From contig ONZJ01000002.1 of NCBI GenBank assembly GCA_900313005.1, positions 3,383,909-3,447,908 on the forward strand: a stretch of DNA of 64,000 nucleotides. The letters are read 5' to 3'. Position 1 is the stretch's first letter, and each line of letters starts with the position of its first letter. A program made the position numbers and the translations under genes. Source of the stretch: Rhodobacteraceae bacterium EL129 (GTDB lineage Bacteria > Pseudomonadota > Alphaproteobacteria > Rhodobacterales > Rhodobacteraceae). Under the pieces are notes generated by a model. It was not told the DNA's origin. It worked only from the letters and a program-made list of their open reading frames with translations, and did not search any database. Positions 45,584 through 54,547 of the stretch are shown one piece after another.

Positions 45584-45613
45584 AAAAAGGGCGGTCACCA
45601 TGTGGTGCCGCCC
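45584..45613 (-). terminator. Intrinsic terminator behind the small-ORF/RNA region
   Basis: On the minus strand GGGCGG plus CACCA pairs with TGGTG plus CCGCCC with one bulged base, followed by five T residues. It ends a transcript arriving from the PfkB gene or from a promoter in between. Confidence 0.8.
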
Positions 45614-45724
45614 GTGGGGTAGGAAGTCGAAGTGACTTCGCTTTATGAGACACGCAACGCCTTAGGTCACGCGCCCCCCGGGGGCGGTGTTGTTGCAATC
45701 TCGATCTGAGCAGCGAAGTGTCAT
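45584..45724 (-). ncRNA. Candidate structured RNA with a 20-codon ORF
   Basis: Downstream of the PfkB kinase, on the same strand, an ORF of 20 codons (45724-45662, MTLRCSDRDCNNTAPGGRVT) has AAGGAA at 5-7 bases spacing. ACTTCGCT (45719-45712) can pair with AGCGAAGT (45642-45635), which can alternatively pair with the following ACTTCG (45633-45628). The GC palindrome around 45671-45685 adds a second hairpin. Mutually exclusive pairings plus a terminator look like an attenuator or sRNA, but no regulated gene follows on this strand within 400 bp. Confidence 0.4.
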
Positions 45725-45786
45725 CTACGTTCCTTTCGTGCGCCGGATTACAGCAAGCGACCGTGTTCAGGCAAGCTTTGGTTGGG

Positions 45787-46773
45787 TCAAACCAATCCGG
45801 CCGCCTTGAACATGGCTTTGACGTCTGTCTCGGGGCGGGCACCATAGTGTCCGATGACTTCGGCGGCGGCGATGCATCCCATGCGGCCTGCCACCTCCAT
45901 CGAGGCCCCGGTGGCCACACCGTAGAGGAAGCCCGCCGCGAATTGATCTCCGGCTCCGGTGGTGTCAACGGGGGTCACCTCGTCCACAGCCACACGCGCA
46001 GTTTCATCCCCTTGTACGATCACCACGTCTTCTCCGGATCGAGTGCAGGCGATGAGGCCACTATCTGCTGCGGCTTGTTCCAGTGCCGCGCCCAGGCTTT
46101 CGGTCTGATAGAGCGATTGCCATTCATGTTCGTTGCCGATCACGTAGTCCAGTTCCTTGACCAATTGGCGAAAGCTGTCGCGGTGGCGGTCTACGCAAAA
46201 GGGATCAGACAGGGAAATGCCGGCCTTGCCCCCGCCTGCACGACAGGCGCGCGCGGCTTCCAGGAAGGCGGTTTTGCCCTTGTCCTTGTCAAACAGATAC
46301 CCTTCGAGCACCAGCAAGCCACAATCGCCCGCGGCCTCGGATGGCACATCGTCCGAGCTGAGTTCGGTTGAGATGCCAAGGTATGTGTTCATCGAGCGCT
46401 CACCGTCGGGCGAGACGAAGATCATACAGCTGGACGTGGGCAGTTCCCCTCCTGCGACCGGGGTATTGACGAAATCCGTTCCCACATTGGCCATGTCCTG
46501 CACATAAGAGCGGCCCAGTTCATCATCGCAGACACGCCCGATAAAGCCGGTGGACAAGCCCAGCGCGCCGAGGCCTGCGATGGTGTTGGCCACAGATCCA
46601 CCCGCCATTTGCGTGCGGTTTTCCATGGCGGCATAAAGTTCAGCCCCGCGCGCCTGATCAATCAATTGCATGATGCCTTTTTCGATGCCCATCTGCGCCA
46701 GAAAAGCATCGTCAGATTGAGTGATCACATCCGATACGGCGTTGCCGATACCGACGGCTTGGTATTTGGTCAT
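45787..46773 (-). CDS. PfkB-family sugar/nucleoside kinase (adenosine-kinase-like)
   Basis: A 328-residue kinase with the family motifs: GGSVANTIAGLGALG (about residues 58-72) and VTPVDTTGAGDQFAAGFLYG (about 250-270, catalytic Asp in DTTGAGD). MTKYQAVGIGNAVSDVITQ resembles the adenosine kinase subgroup common in Alphaproteobacteria. Its ATG overlaps the stop of nth (ATGA). Substrate adenosine is likely but not proven. Confidence 0.85.
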   Translation of the reverse strand: MTKYQAVGIGNAVSDVITQSDDAFLAQMGIEKGIMQLIDQARGAELYAAMENRTQMAGGSVANTIAGLGALGLSTGFIGRVCDDELGRSYVQDMANVGTDFVNTPVAGGELPTSSCMIFVSPDGERSMNTYLGISTELSSDDVPSEAAGDCGLLVLEGYLFDKDKGKTAFLEAARACRAGGGKAGISLSDPFCVDRHRDSFRQLVKELDYVIGNEHEWQSLYQTESLGAALEQAAADSGLIACTRSGEDVVIVQGDETARVAVDEVTPVDTTGAGDQFAAGFLYGVATGASMEVAGRMGCIAAAEVIGHYGARPETDVKAMFKAAGLV

Positions 46774-47414
46774 AGGGTTTTGTCCTCAAAGATACATAGG
46801 TCTCGGATGATGCAGGTGCCGCAGAGGGGTTTGCGCGCCTTGCAGTGATAGCGGCCGTGCAGGATCAGCCAATGATGGGCATGATGCTGATAGTCGGCGG
46901 GAATATTGTCTTCGATGGCACGTTCGACGACGTTGACATCTTTGCCGGGGCAGATGCCGGTGCGGTTGCCCACACGGAAGATATGCGTATCGACGGCTTG
47001 GGTGGGCATGCCCCACCACATGTTCAGCACCACATTCGCGGTTTTGCGGCCCACACCCGGCAGCGATTGCAAGGCAGCACGGCTGTTGGGCACTTCGCCG
47101 TTGTAATCGTCGACCAAGATCTGGCTGAGCTTGATGACGTTCTTGGCCTTTTGCCGAAACAGGCCAATCGTTTTGATGTGTTCGGTTACACCGTCCAGCC
47201 CCAGATCAAGCATCTTTTGCGGGGTATCCGCGATCTTGAACAATGCGCGGGTGGCTTTGTTCACCCCTGCGTCCGTGGCCTGAGCGGACAGCGCCACGGC
47301 CACCACAAGGGTGTAGACATTCACATGCTCCAGTTCGCCCTTGGGTTCGGCATCTGCGGCATGGAAGCGCTCAAAAATGGCGCGGATCGAGTGATAATCT
47401 AGCTGTTTGGCCAT
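46770..47414 (-). CDS. nth: Endonuclease III
   Basis: A 214-residue DNA glycosylase/AP lyase for oxidised pyrimidines. LPGVGRKTANVVLNMWWG is the helix-hairpin-helix with the catalytic Lys; VDTHIFRVGNRTG carries the catalytic Asp. The C-terminal Cys motif CKARKPLCGTCIIRDLC holds the [4Fe-4S] cluster. Start at 47414 (MAKQLDYHS); upstream codons form an untypical extension. Confidence 0.95.
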   Translation of the reverse strand: MAKQLDYHSIRAIFERFHAADAEPKGELEHVNVYTLVVAVALSAQATDAGVNKATRALFKIADTPQKMLDLGLDGVTEHIKTIGLFRQKAKNVIKLSQILVDDYNGEVPNSRAALQSLPGVGRKTANVVLNMWWGMPTQAVDTHIFRVGNRTGICPGKDVNVVERAIEDNIPADYQHHAHHWLILHGRYHCKARKPLCGTCIIRDLCIFEDKTL

Positions 47415-47467
47415 AGTCCTGTTTCCTTGCCGTGCATTGGGGGCGGTTGGCAAGGGGTCAGTTCGGC

Positions 47468-49297
47468 TTAAAGCGCAAAATCCTGATAGGGGTAGATCAC
47501 AGGTGCCGGTTCAGCAGACAGATGCCGGGCAATGTCGCGCAACACGACAAGCCTGTTGCGGATGGCGGGAGAAGGCCCGTATTTACCCGTGGTATCCGCA
47601 ATCTGATCGTACTGCCGACGTGCCGCGTCCCAATCGCCCTGAGTGGCGAAAAACACAGCTGCTTCGGCATAAAGCGCCTGTGCCAGGTTCGGATAACCCT
47701 GAGCGATCAGGCGTGCAGGTTCCTCTTCGATCAGGGACGTCAGGAGGGTGATGTATTCGTCCCTGAGATAGGCGGGCACTGTGTTGGTCAGGCCCATCCA
47801 ATGGCTGAGGCTGCGATACCCTTGCTGCTGCGCCATTAGTTTCAGTGCAAGCACGGGCCGACGCGCATTGGCGAAGGCGTATTGCATCAGCGTTTCGTCC
47901 ATGTCCAATGCCCGCATTCGCGGTATAGCCACATCCCAGGGATAGAGGTATGCAGCGGTTTCCCCTTCGAAGATCGTGGCCAGCACAGAGAGGTTGGAAC
48001 CCGGATACTGCTGCGGCAGCGTTTTCAGGAAGGCCGTCGCCCGGTCAGCAAAATCGTGGGCATCGTCGCGACGATCGTAAAGCGCCAGAAGTTGCGCAAT
48101 ATCAATCGCCGTATCCAACGCCTCCTGTTCCAGCCAGATGTCCCAATATGCACGAGTGTCATAAAGGCCTGGGTTGGCCGCGATATGATCAAAGCGGGCG
48201 ATCATCCGATCCAGCCAGGCGTCGGCCCAGGGGACCGGCTCGGACGGCAAATCGTAGAGGAAGAAGCCAGCGACGCCGGGGAAATGCGTGTCGGTCATGG
48301 CAATCAGGCGCTCTGCCTCATCCTGCAATCCCAAACGCATGGCCGTGCGGGCGTTCAGCATCGGTGTGGCGTCGTCTTCATCTTCGTTGGTTTGCAGGGC
48401 ACGCTGCGTCGCCCTCAGGGCGGCGTCAAACCCATCATCGGCTGATTTTTGATCCAAGCGGTTCAAGTGGCGTTGTGCCAAGGCGACCGTGATCCCGACA
48501 CCCACAGGCAAGGCATAGGCGGAAGGATCGGCGGATTCCAAGGCATGAACCAATGCGTCGGGATCGCCAGTTTGCGCATATTCGGCTTCGGCGGCTTGTA
48601 GGGCGCGTTCGAACGCCTCGTCGTCGAATGGCGGGGCCTCTTGTGTGGACACTGTATCACGCATCCCTGTCACCGCGCGGGCCAGAAGGGCCGTGTCATT
48701 GCTGTCGATGGCGTGCCGGGCCAGCGCGCGCCATGTCAGAAACCCGGGCTCTCCTTGGATATTTTCCGCAGCAGATACGGCCTTGGTCACATCGCCTTCG
48801 CGCAAATGAGTGAGCGCGCTCACCGCTGCGGTCTGAGCTGTGCGGTAGGGGTCGGGGTATTTCGGCGTGCCATCCGGGCTGAGAACGTCGGGGCTGTTGC
48901 GCAGGACCTCAGGCAAACGCACATACCATTCCAAGGGTAAATTACGGTCGTTTGTGGCCAGCGACAGGCGGTATATCTCGTAGAGGTAGTCTGGATTTAC
49001 CACAGGCGCGCTTTGCGCCCCGAACGCGTCATTTTCTGTGGCGTGATGCGCCACCAGATCATCGTATGTGACGTCTTGCAGCACTGCGCGGGCCGGGCCT
49101 TCACCCAGCAGAATGACACCCCAGTCGATCAGATCGTAAAGACGCCGAACCTTTGGTCCGGTCGCAATATACGCCAAAGTCTGATCCTGCCAGAGTTGCC
49201 CAAAGCACGCGGCCGTCGGACTTTGCCAGCAGGCGTGGGCTGGGGTCACACCCAACAGCAGGATCGGCAACACAAGAAGGGTGCGCAATGGCATCAT
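47468..49297 (-). CDS. Large exported alpha-helical (repeat-like) protein
   Basis: A 609-residue protein with signal peptide MMPLRTLLVLPILLLGVTPAHA, cut before CWQSPTAACF. The mature protein is almost entirely helical with Ala/Asp-rich paired helices spaced 30-40 residues (for example ADAWLDRMIARFDHIAANP, LYAEAAVFFATQGDWDAARRQYDQIAD), resembling Sel1/TPR solenoids. Not recognised at family level. Likely a periplasmic scaffold or assembly protein. A start at 49294 is equivalent. Confidence 0.75.
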   Translation of the reverse strand: MMPLRTLLVLPILLLGVTPAHACWQSPTAACFGQLWQDQTLAYIATGPKVRRLYDLIDWGVILLGEGPARAVLQDVTYDDLVAHHATENDAFGAQSAPVVNPDYLYEIYRLSLATNDRNLPLEWYVRLPEVLRNSPDVLSPDGTPKYPDPYRTAQTAAVSALTHLREGDVTKAVSAAENIQGEPGFLTWRALARHAIDSNDTALLARAVTGMRDTVSTQEAPPFDDEAFERALQAAEAEYAQTGDPDALVHALESADPSAYALPVGVGITVALAQRHLNRLDQKSADDGFDAALRATQRALQTNEDEDDATPMLNARTAMRLGLQDEAERLIAMTDTHFPGVAGFFLYDLPSEPVPWADAWLDRMIARFDHIAANPGLYDTRAYWDIWLEQEALDTAIDIAQLLALYDRRDDAHDFADRATAFLKTLPQQYPGSNLSVLATIFEGETAAYLYPWDVAIPRMRALDMDETLMQYAFANARRPVLALKLMAQQQGYRSLSHWMGLTNTVPAYLRDEYITLLTSLIEEEPARLIAQGYPNLAQALYAEAAVFFATQGDWDAARRQYDQIADTTGKYGPSPAIRNRLVVLRDIARHLSAEPAPVIYPYQDFAL

Positions 49298-49399
49298 GGT
49301 ATTTGGGATAATCCTGCAGACGCAAATGCGCAATATTCGGGTCGCCTCGCACAGGTTGGGCGCTTAGGTTGGACCGCAAGACAACAAGGACCCAAGCCG

Positions 49400-50245
49400 A
49401 TGAATGCCGAGCCAAACCAAAGCTACCATTTTCACGTGATGCGCCGCGCGATTGATTTGATTGATGCCGCCGACGAGCCATTGACCCTGAATGACCTGGC
49501 CGCTGAAATGCAGATGAGCCCCGCTCATTTTCAGCGGCTGTTCACGCAGTGGGTGGGGGTATCGCCGAAACGATATCAACAGTACCTGGCCTTGGGGCAT
49601 GCCAAGGAATTGCTGTCGCAACAATTCACCACGCTGGGCACGGCGCATGAGCTGGGTCTGAGTGGATCGGGCCGCTTGCACGATCTGTTCCTGCGTTGGG
49701 AGGCCATGAGCCCTGGTGAGTTTGCCCGCAAAGGCGAGGGTCTGAGGATTTATTGGGGTTGGTTTGAAAGCCCCTTTGGTCTGAGCCTTGTCATGGGTAC
49801 CGAAAAGGGGATCTGCGGGATCGGCTATGTCTCGGAAATGGGGGAAGAGGCTGCGATGGAAGATCTGGTCTCGCGCTGGCCCAAGGCTGAATTTATCGAG
49901 GATCCGATGATGTTGCGCCCTTGGGTGTTGAACGCCTACGGCGCCGGTGACGGGACCGAGAAAACGCCGCTTTATATGATCGGGGCCCCGTTTCAGATCA
50001 AAGTCTGGGAGGCATTGCTGCAAATTCCGTCGGGACAGGTGACGACCTACTCCGAGATCGCCGAGAGCATCGGCAACCCCAAGGCCGTGCGCGCCGTGGG
50101 CACGGCTGTGGGCCGCAATCCGGTCAGCTATTTGATCCCCTGCCACCGCGCCCTGCGTAAATCAGGCGGATTGGGTGGCTATCACTGGGGGCTGCCCGTC
50201 AAACGCGCCATTCTGGCCTGGGAAAGCGCGCGCCAGGAGGCTTAA
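49400..50245 (+). CDS. Ada-like AraC-type regulator fused to O6-alkylguanine-DNA alkyltransferase
   Basis: A 281-residue fusion. Residues 1-95 form an AraC helix-turn-helix (LNDLAAEMQMSPAHFQRLFTQWVGVSPKRYQQYLALGHAKELL). Residues about 110-278 form the methyltransferase with active site IPCHRALRKSGGLGGYHWG (Cys near 252). E. coli Ada has a further N-terminal zinc domain that senses methyl phosphotriesters; it is absent. So repair is direct, and any induction must work differently. Confidence 0.92.
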   Translation: MNAEPNQSYHFHVMRRAIDLIDAADEPLTLNDLAAEMQMSPAHFQRLFTQWVGVSPKRYQQYLALGHAKELLSQQFTTLGTAHELGLSGSGRLHDLFLRWEAMSPGEFARKGEGLRIYWGWFESPFGLSLVMGTEKGICGIGYVSEMGEEAAMEDLVSRWPKAEFIEDPMMLRPWVLNAYGAGDGTEKTPLYMIGAPFQIKVWEALLQIPSGQVTTYSEIAESIGNPKAVRAVGTAVGRNPVSYLIPCHRALRKSGGLGGYHWGLPVKRAILAWESARQEA

Positions 50246-50387
50246 ACTGTGTTTACCTCGAGGGAATGGTCACACATGTGCTACTCGTCCCGGACGGAAG
50301 GGAACAACAGATTAACTGATTGATTTTTATGGTGATTGACACCTGAGGTGAATCCTCTATGGAAAGCGCAACAATCAGGAGTTGATC

Positions 50388-50933
50388 ATGAATACCAAAG
50401 TTTTTTTTCTGTGCGCCAGTTTGATGTTTGTACTTGGGGCCTGTGGGCCAACCACGCACGAAGCAGAGCAAGAGCGTCATCTTCAAGCCAAGGCCGACGC
50501 AATAAACGTGACGTTCAATGACAAAGCCGTGGCCAAAGATGTGATTGGCTTTCGCGCCACCAGCATCACTGCGATTTCAGAGAAAAGTGGAGGCGGAGGC
50601 AGCGCTGCGCAGGGCACAACCAAGCGCCTTTCATTAAGCTGCAAGCTGACCGGAAGTGGATTTTCTGCGGAGTTTGAAACTCCGGCCGTTCTGAACCTGC
50701 CCAGTCTGGGAAAAAATTCCAAATCGGTAAAAGTGGATTGCTCTTACAAAGACAAGATGATCAGCGAGACATACAAAGCTGTGAACCTGTCCAAGACTTC
50801 GCGCGATGGGGCCGTTTTGGCTGTTGGTATCGTGGTTTGCCCGATCTGTGGAGTTGTCGGTGCACTGGCCAATGGCGGCGAGCAGGACAGTGATGTTTAT
50901 GGATATGACCGGATGGAAATCGCTGTGAAGTGA
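50388..50933 (+). CDS. Lipoprotein of unknown function
   Basis: A 181-residue protein with a good lipobox (MFVLGACGPT; Cys19) after a short signal peptide. AGGAG is 7 bases before ATG 50388. The mature part is beta-rich with a glycine-serine segment (SGGGGSAAQG) and three further Cys; it ends in a hydrophobic stretch (GAVLAVGIVVCPICGVVGALANGG, about 145-168). Family not recognised. It may be an outer-membrane lipoprotein. Confidence 0.8.
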   Translation: MNTKVFFLCASLMFVLGACGPTTHEAEQERHLQAKADAINVTFNDKAVAKDVIGFRATSITAISEKSGGGGSAAQGTTKRLSLSCKLTGSGFSAEFETPAVLNLPSLGKNSKSVKVDCSYKDKMISETYKAVNLSKTSRDGAVLAVGIVVCPICGVVGALANGGEQDSDVYGYDRMEIAVK

Positions 50934-51089
50934 GCGTTTTACTCGGCTTTGGCGCTATAACTATCGTAGGGGACAGGCCTATTAGCGGTGCCTTGCGGAA
51001 ACGCTGTTTGCGTTTTGTTAAAAAGGCCCTCAGGTCATAATTGCGCCTGAAACCTGCGTCAAAACCTTTGCATACGCTGGAGAAGTACA

Positions 51090-51554
51090 ATGAAACCGAT
51101 CCACCCTGTCTGGAGCTTTGCGTTCGCAATGCTTTTGCCGACTGGCGCACTGGCCGGACCTGATCGTGTTTCGATTTTGCTGGGCAGCGAGCATTTTGGT
51201 GCGACCCGCGCGTTTCAAGAGGTCAATCCAGGTGTCTTTTTCACCTGGGAAGAGCAGGTTTTTGATTATTCAATCGGCGGGTTCTACAATAGCTATCAAG
51301 GGTTTTCAGCTTTGGCAGCAGTTGGGTACAACTATGAAATCGCACCTGAATTTGAAGTAGGCGCCTTTGCCGGGCTGGCGTTTTATCCCGGCGAGGGGGA
51401 TCAGTTCAGCGTCTCGGTTGGGGATATGATCCCCATCGGTGGGCTACAGGCACGGTATCGCAACGCGTTTGCGCAGTTTATCCCGGCAGATGGGGCCACC
51501 GTCGACAGTTTGCTGACATTTGGCCTGACGTTTGAGTTGAACAGTCAGGATTAG
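51090..51554 (+). CDS. Small outer-membrane beta-barrel-like protein
   Basis: A 154-residue protein with signal peptide ending GALAG. The rest alternates polar and hydrophobic residues in about eight strands (for example FSALAAVGYNYEIAPEFEVGAFAGLAFYP) and finishes LLTFGLTFELNSQD, consistent with a small porin-like barrel such as PagL or OmpW-type. GGAGAAG precedes the ATG. No catalytic motif assigned. Confidence 0.65.
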   Translation: MKPIHPVWSFAFAMLLPTGALAGPDRVSILLGSEHFGATRAFQEVNPGVFFTWEEQVFDYSIGGFYNSYQGFSALAAVGYNYEIAPEFEVGAFAGLAFYPGEGDQFSVSVGDMIPIGGLQARYRNAFAQFIPADGATVDSLLTFGLTFELNSQD

Positions 51555-51712
51555 ATCCTGCTCAATCACCTCGTACCGCGATGTCCGACGACCGGAGCTA
51601 TGCGCGAAACCTCGCCGAATTCCCCTGCGAAATCTCTTGGGGCGGGACGTGTTATTGAATATCATGCCCTCAGACCCGATCAATTGGGCATTCAAACTGA
51701 GGCGCGAGACAC

Positions 51713-52378
51713 ATGAACCACATGAAAACACACACCAAGATTCTGGCCGGGATTTCGCTGATTGCGGTCGCAGGCTGTACTGATCCGGGACAGGTTGGAC
51801 TGGACAATGGCGATTACGACAAAACCAAAACCGGCGCAATTGCCGGGGGGATTGTCGGCGCTGTCACCGGCGCTTTGGTCAGTGACAAAAAGGGCAAGGG
51901 CGCGCTGATTGGCGGCGTCGTAGGAGCCGCTGGCGGCGCGGCCATTGGCAACGCACTGGACCGCCAAGAGGCCGAGCTGCGTGATCAGCTGGGCAATGAT
52001 GACATCCAGATCGTCAACACCGGCGACCGCCTGATCGTGACCATGCCGCAGGACATCCTGTTTGGCGTAGACAGCTACACCGTCAATTCGAGCCTGCGAC
52101 AGGACCTTTTGACCGTGGCGAGCAGCCTGCAGAACTATCCTGACAGCAACGTGCAGGTGGTGGGCCATACCGACAACACCGGTGACGCGCAGTATAATCA
52201 GGACCTGTCTGAGCGGCGTGCGAACGCGGTGGCGGATGTGCTGATGAATGGCGGCGTTTCGTTTGACCGCATCCAGGCCTTTGGCCGCGGTGAAGATCAG
52301 CCGGTGTCGTCAAATCTGACCGAAGACGGTCGCAGCCAAAACCGCCGGGTTGAGATTGTGATCCTGCCGACCGCATAA
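51713..52378 (+). CDS. OmpA-family lipoprotein (YiaD-like)
   Basis: A 221-residue lipoprotein: lipobox IAVAGC (Cys24), glycine-zipper segments GAIAGGIVGAVTGALV and GGVVGAAGGAAIGNAL (about 42-85), then an OmpA peptidoglycan-binding domain with VQVVGHTDNTGDAQYNQDLSERRA and GRGEDQPV. It links the outer membrane to peptidoglycan. GAGG lies 11 bases before ATG 51713. Followed by a strong terminator. Confidence 0.92.
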   Translation: MNHMKTHTKILAGISLIAVAGCTDPGQVGLDNGDYDKTKTGAIAGGIVGAVTGALVSDKKGKGALIGGVVGAAGGAAIGNALDRQEAELRDQLGNDDIQIVNTGDRLIVTMPQDILFGVDSYTVNSSLRQDLLTVASSLQNYPDSNVQVVGHTDNTGDAQYNQDLSERRANAVADVLMNGGVSFDRIQAFGRGEDQPVSSNLTEDGRSQNRRVEIVILPTA

Positions 52379-52400
52379 GCGCAGTCAGATCACCTGAACG

Positions 52401-52432
52401 AAAAGGGCGTGCCTGTGGGCTGCGCCCTTTTT
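52401..52432 (+). terminator. Terminator of the OmpA-like gene
   Basis: AAAAGGGCG and CGCCCTTTT form a 9-bp stem with a 13-base loop and T-run, 23 bp after the stop codon. Confidence 0.9.
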
Positions 52433-52440
52433 GATGTCCT

Positions 52441-52477
52441 GCCTCCGGCCGGAGCATTTTGGGGAAAGATGAAGGGG
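52441..52477 (+). repeat. Dispersed CTCCGGCnGGAG element, copy 1
   Basis: GCCTCCGGCCGGAG followed by CATTTTGGGGAAAGATGAAGGGG. The same order of a CTCC/GGAG hairpin, T-run and AAGATGAAGGGG occurs at 60500-60535. It stands 9 bp after the terminator. Confidence 0.6.
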
Positions 52478-52552
52478 TGCGAGCATCATGGTTGACGTAG
52501 CGTCGTGTCTCAGCTTGGGTGACGGCGGGATCACACATCAAGGATAAGCCAC

Positions 52553-52900
52553 ATGACCACTTCACCTTCCTCGATCATCGGCGCCACCGATATGGAGCTT
52601 ACTCCAGCAGGCCAACGTGCAGGTGCAGACAGTGGCGATCCGCAGATCAGTGTGCGCGAATTGTCCAATCAGTCCGGCATTGCTGTGGGTGTTTGGGAAT
52701 GCCAGCCCGGCGGTTGGCCTGTGGTGGATCGTCCTGATTGCGAAGTGGCCACGATCCTGAGCGGTCAGGGCGTGATCACCGACGCCAATGGCACCGAGAC
52801 GCCGATTTCCGAAGGATCGGTTGTCACCTTGCCCAAGGGCTGGACCGGGCGCTGGGACATTACCGAAACTGTTCGCAAGGTCTATGTAATCATGAAGTGA
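52553..52900 (+). CDS. Cupin-domain protein (DUF861-like)
   Basis: A 115-residue single cupin: CEVATILSGQGVITDANG and EGSVVTLPKGWTGRWDI are the two motifs; metal ligands are partly replaced (Glu/Cys rather than His-rich), as in the (S)-ureidoglycine-type and EutQ-like cupins. Substrate unknown. It is alone between a terminator and the phospholipid operon. Confidence 0.85.
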   Translation: MTTSPSSIIGATDMELTPAGQRAGADSGDPQISVRELSNQSGIAVGVWECQPGGWPVVDRPDCEVATILSGQGVITDANGTETPISEGSVVTLPKGWTGRWDITETVRKVYVIMK

Positions 52901-52976
52901 CCTTCGCGGGTATGGATTTGCTGACTTGCTCTTTGACGGCCAGCTGCGCCACATAAGATGGACGTAAGGAGAGATC

Positions 52977-53609
52977 ATGCCACTTTTGGCCCGGTTCACT
53001 GCCATCGCAATCATCGGATTTTCCCGGTTCATTACGGCTGTCAAGGGGCTTTGGCCCGGTGGCGTCAAGCATCAGGGACAGGCGATTTATTTTGCCAATC
53101 ACACGTCGAACGGTGATTTCGTTTTGCTCTGGACGGTGTTGGGGGCCATGCGGCGCAAGACCCGCCCGGTGGCGGCGGCCGATTATTGGCTAACCAGCCC
53201 GTTGCGGCGCTTTATCGGTGAACAGGTGTTTAATGCGGTTCTGATCCAGCGCGATCCTGAGAAGCGCACCCAGGATCCGATTGATCAGATGCTCGAGGCT
53301 TTGGATGACGGCTATAGTCTGATCATCTTTCCCGAAGGGCAGCGCAATGGCACGGATGAGATCCTGCTGCCGTTCAAGCCCGGCATTTACCATCTGGCCG
53401 AGAAACGCCCCGACGTGCCGCTGGTGCCTGCGTGGATCGAGAACCTGAATCGGGTCTTGCCCAAAGGCGAGGTGATCCCGGTGCCGTTCATCTGCACTGT
53501 CCGGTTTGGCGCGTCGATGCATCTGGAGAAGGGCGAAAGCAAAGCGGGTTTCCTCAAGCGCGCCGAAGATATGGTTCTGGTGCTGGGCCCTGAGGGGATC
53601 ACCCCATGA
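52977..53609 (+). CDS. 1-acylglycerol-3-phosphate acyltransferase-like protein (PlsC family)
   Basis: A 210-residue acyltransferase with NHTSNGD (HX4D catalytic motif, about residues 41-47) and FPEGQRNGTDEI (about 120-131). An N-terminal hydrophobic segment anchors it. It would acylate lysophosphatidate, or a related lipid, at the inner membrane. Overlaps cdsA by four bases, so it begins the phospholipid operon 52977-55562. Shorter than E. coli PlsC (245) but with all motifs. Confidence 0.85.
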   Translation: MPLLARFTAIAIIGFSRFITAVKGLWPGGVKHQGQAIYFANHTSNGDFVLLWTVLGAMRRKTRPVAAADYWLTSPLRRFIGEQVFNAVLIQRDPEKRTQDPIDQMLEALDDGYSLIIFPEGQRNGTDEILLPFKPGIYHLAEKRPDVPLVPAWIENLNRVLPKGEVIPVPFICTVRFGASMHLEKGESKAGFLKRAEDMVLVLGPEGITP

Positions 53610-54547
53610 GCGCCCATCACGGATCCCTGATGTCCCTGCTTTATGGCACGCTGGCGGTGCTGCTGGTGGCCTCGGCTGTGGCTTTTGCATTGCGCCTCAA
53701 GAAGGGCGAGGATGATCTGTTGGTGGAAAACCTGACCGACCGGATCAACGCCTGGTGGGTGATGGCCGGAGTGCTGGGTCTGGCCTTTTGGATGGGACGG
53801 CCCGGTGTGGTGATCCTGTTTGCGCTGTGTTCCTTTGCGGCGCTGCGCGAGTTTGTGACGCTGACCAATGTAAAACGTGCCGACACCTGGATGCTGGCCG
53901 CGTTGTTTTATGTGGCCTTGCCCCTGCAATATTGGGCCATCTGGACGGATTGGTACGGCTTTTCGTCAATCTTTATTCCGGTTTACGTCTTTCTGGCTAT
54001 GCCGATCCTGAGTGCCATTCGCGGCGAGACCGATAATTTCCTGATCCGCATAGCAGAAGTGCAGTGGGCGGCAATGATTGCGATTTACTGTGTGTCCTAC
54101 ATTCCGGCGCTGCTGAGCCTGGAAATTGCGGGTTATGAGGGCCACAACATCCTGCTGATCGCCTTTCTGGTGATCGTCGTGCAGGCCAGTGACGTGTTGC
54201 AATACGTTTGGGGCAAACTGACCGGTAAGCACAAGATCGCGCCGCGTCTGTCGCCGTCCAAAACGGTAGAAGGCTTTGCCGGCGGCGTGCTGAGCGCCAC
54301 CCTGTTGGGCGCCTGTCTGTGGTGGATCACACCCTTTGGATTTCTTCAGGCCGCCCTCATGGCCTTGATCATCGCGGTCATGGGATTTTTTGGCGGGCTG
54401 GTCCTGTCAGCTGTCAAGCGTGACCGGGGCGTCAAGGACTGGGGTGCCACGATTGCGGGACATGGCGGGTTCATTGATCGACTGGATTCATTGATCTTTG
54501 CCGCGCCCGTGTTCTTTCATCTGACGAGATACTTTTGGACCGTGTAG
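53606..54547 (+). CDS. Phosphatidate cytidylyltransferase (CdsA/YnbB-like)
   Basis: A 313-residue membrane protein with about eight segments. The family signature is SPSKTVEGFAGGVLSATLLG (about residues 216-235), followed by GVKDWGATIAGHGGFIDRLDSLIFAAPVFFH near the C-terminus with the catalytic Asp. It converts phosphatidate and CTP to CDP-diacylglycerol. In this operon with a CDP-alcohol transferase it may be a second, specialised CdsA as in ynbAB. Confidence 0.9.
   Translation: MSAHHGSLMSLLYGTLAVLLVASAVAFALRLKKGEDDLLVENLTDRINAWWVMAGVLGLAFWMGRPGVVILFALCSFAALREFVTLTNVKRADTWMLAALFYVALPLQYWAIWTDWYGFSSIFIPVYVFLAMPILSAIRGETDNFLIRIAEVQWAAMIAIYCVSYIPALLSLEIAGYEGHNILLIAFLVIVVQASDVLQYVWGKLTGKHKIAPRLSPSKTVEGFAGGVLSATLLGACLWWITPFGFLQAALMALIIAVMGFFGGLVLSAVKRDRGVKDWGATIAGHGGFIDRLDSLIFAAPVFFHLTRYFWTV

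Noticed and set aside
45438-45968. A 176-codon minus-strand frame over the RNA/terminator region
   Set aside because: It overlaps the 3' end of the PfkB gene in another frame, crosses the terminator and gives an Arg/Pro-rich product without domain features.
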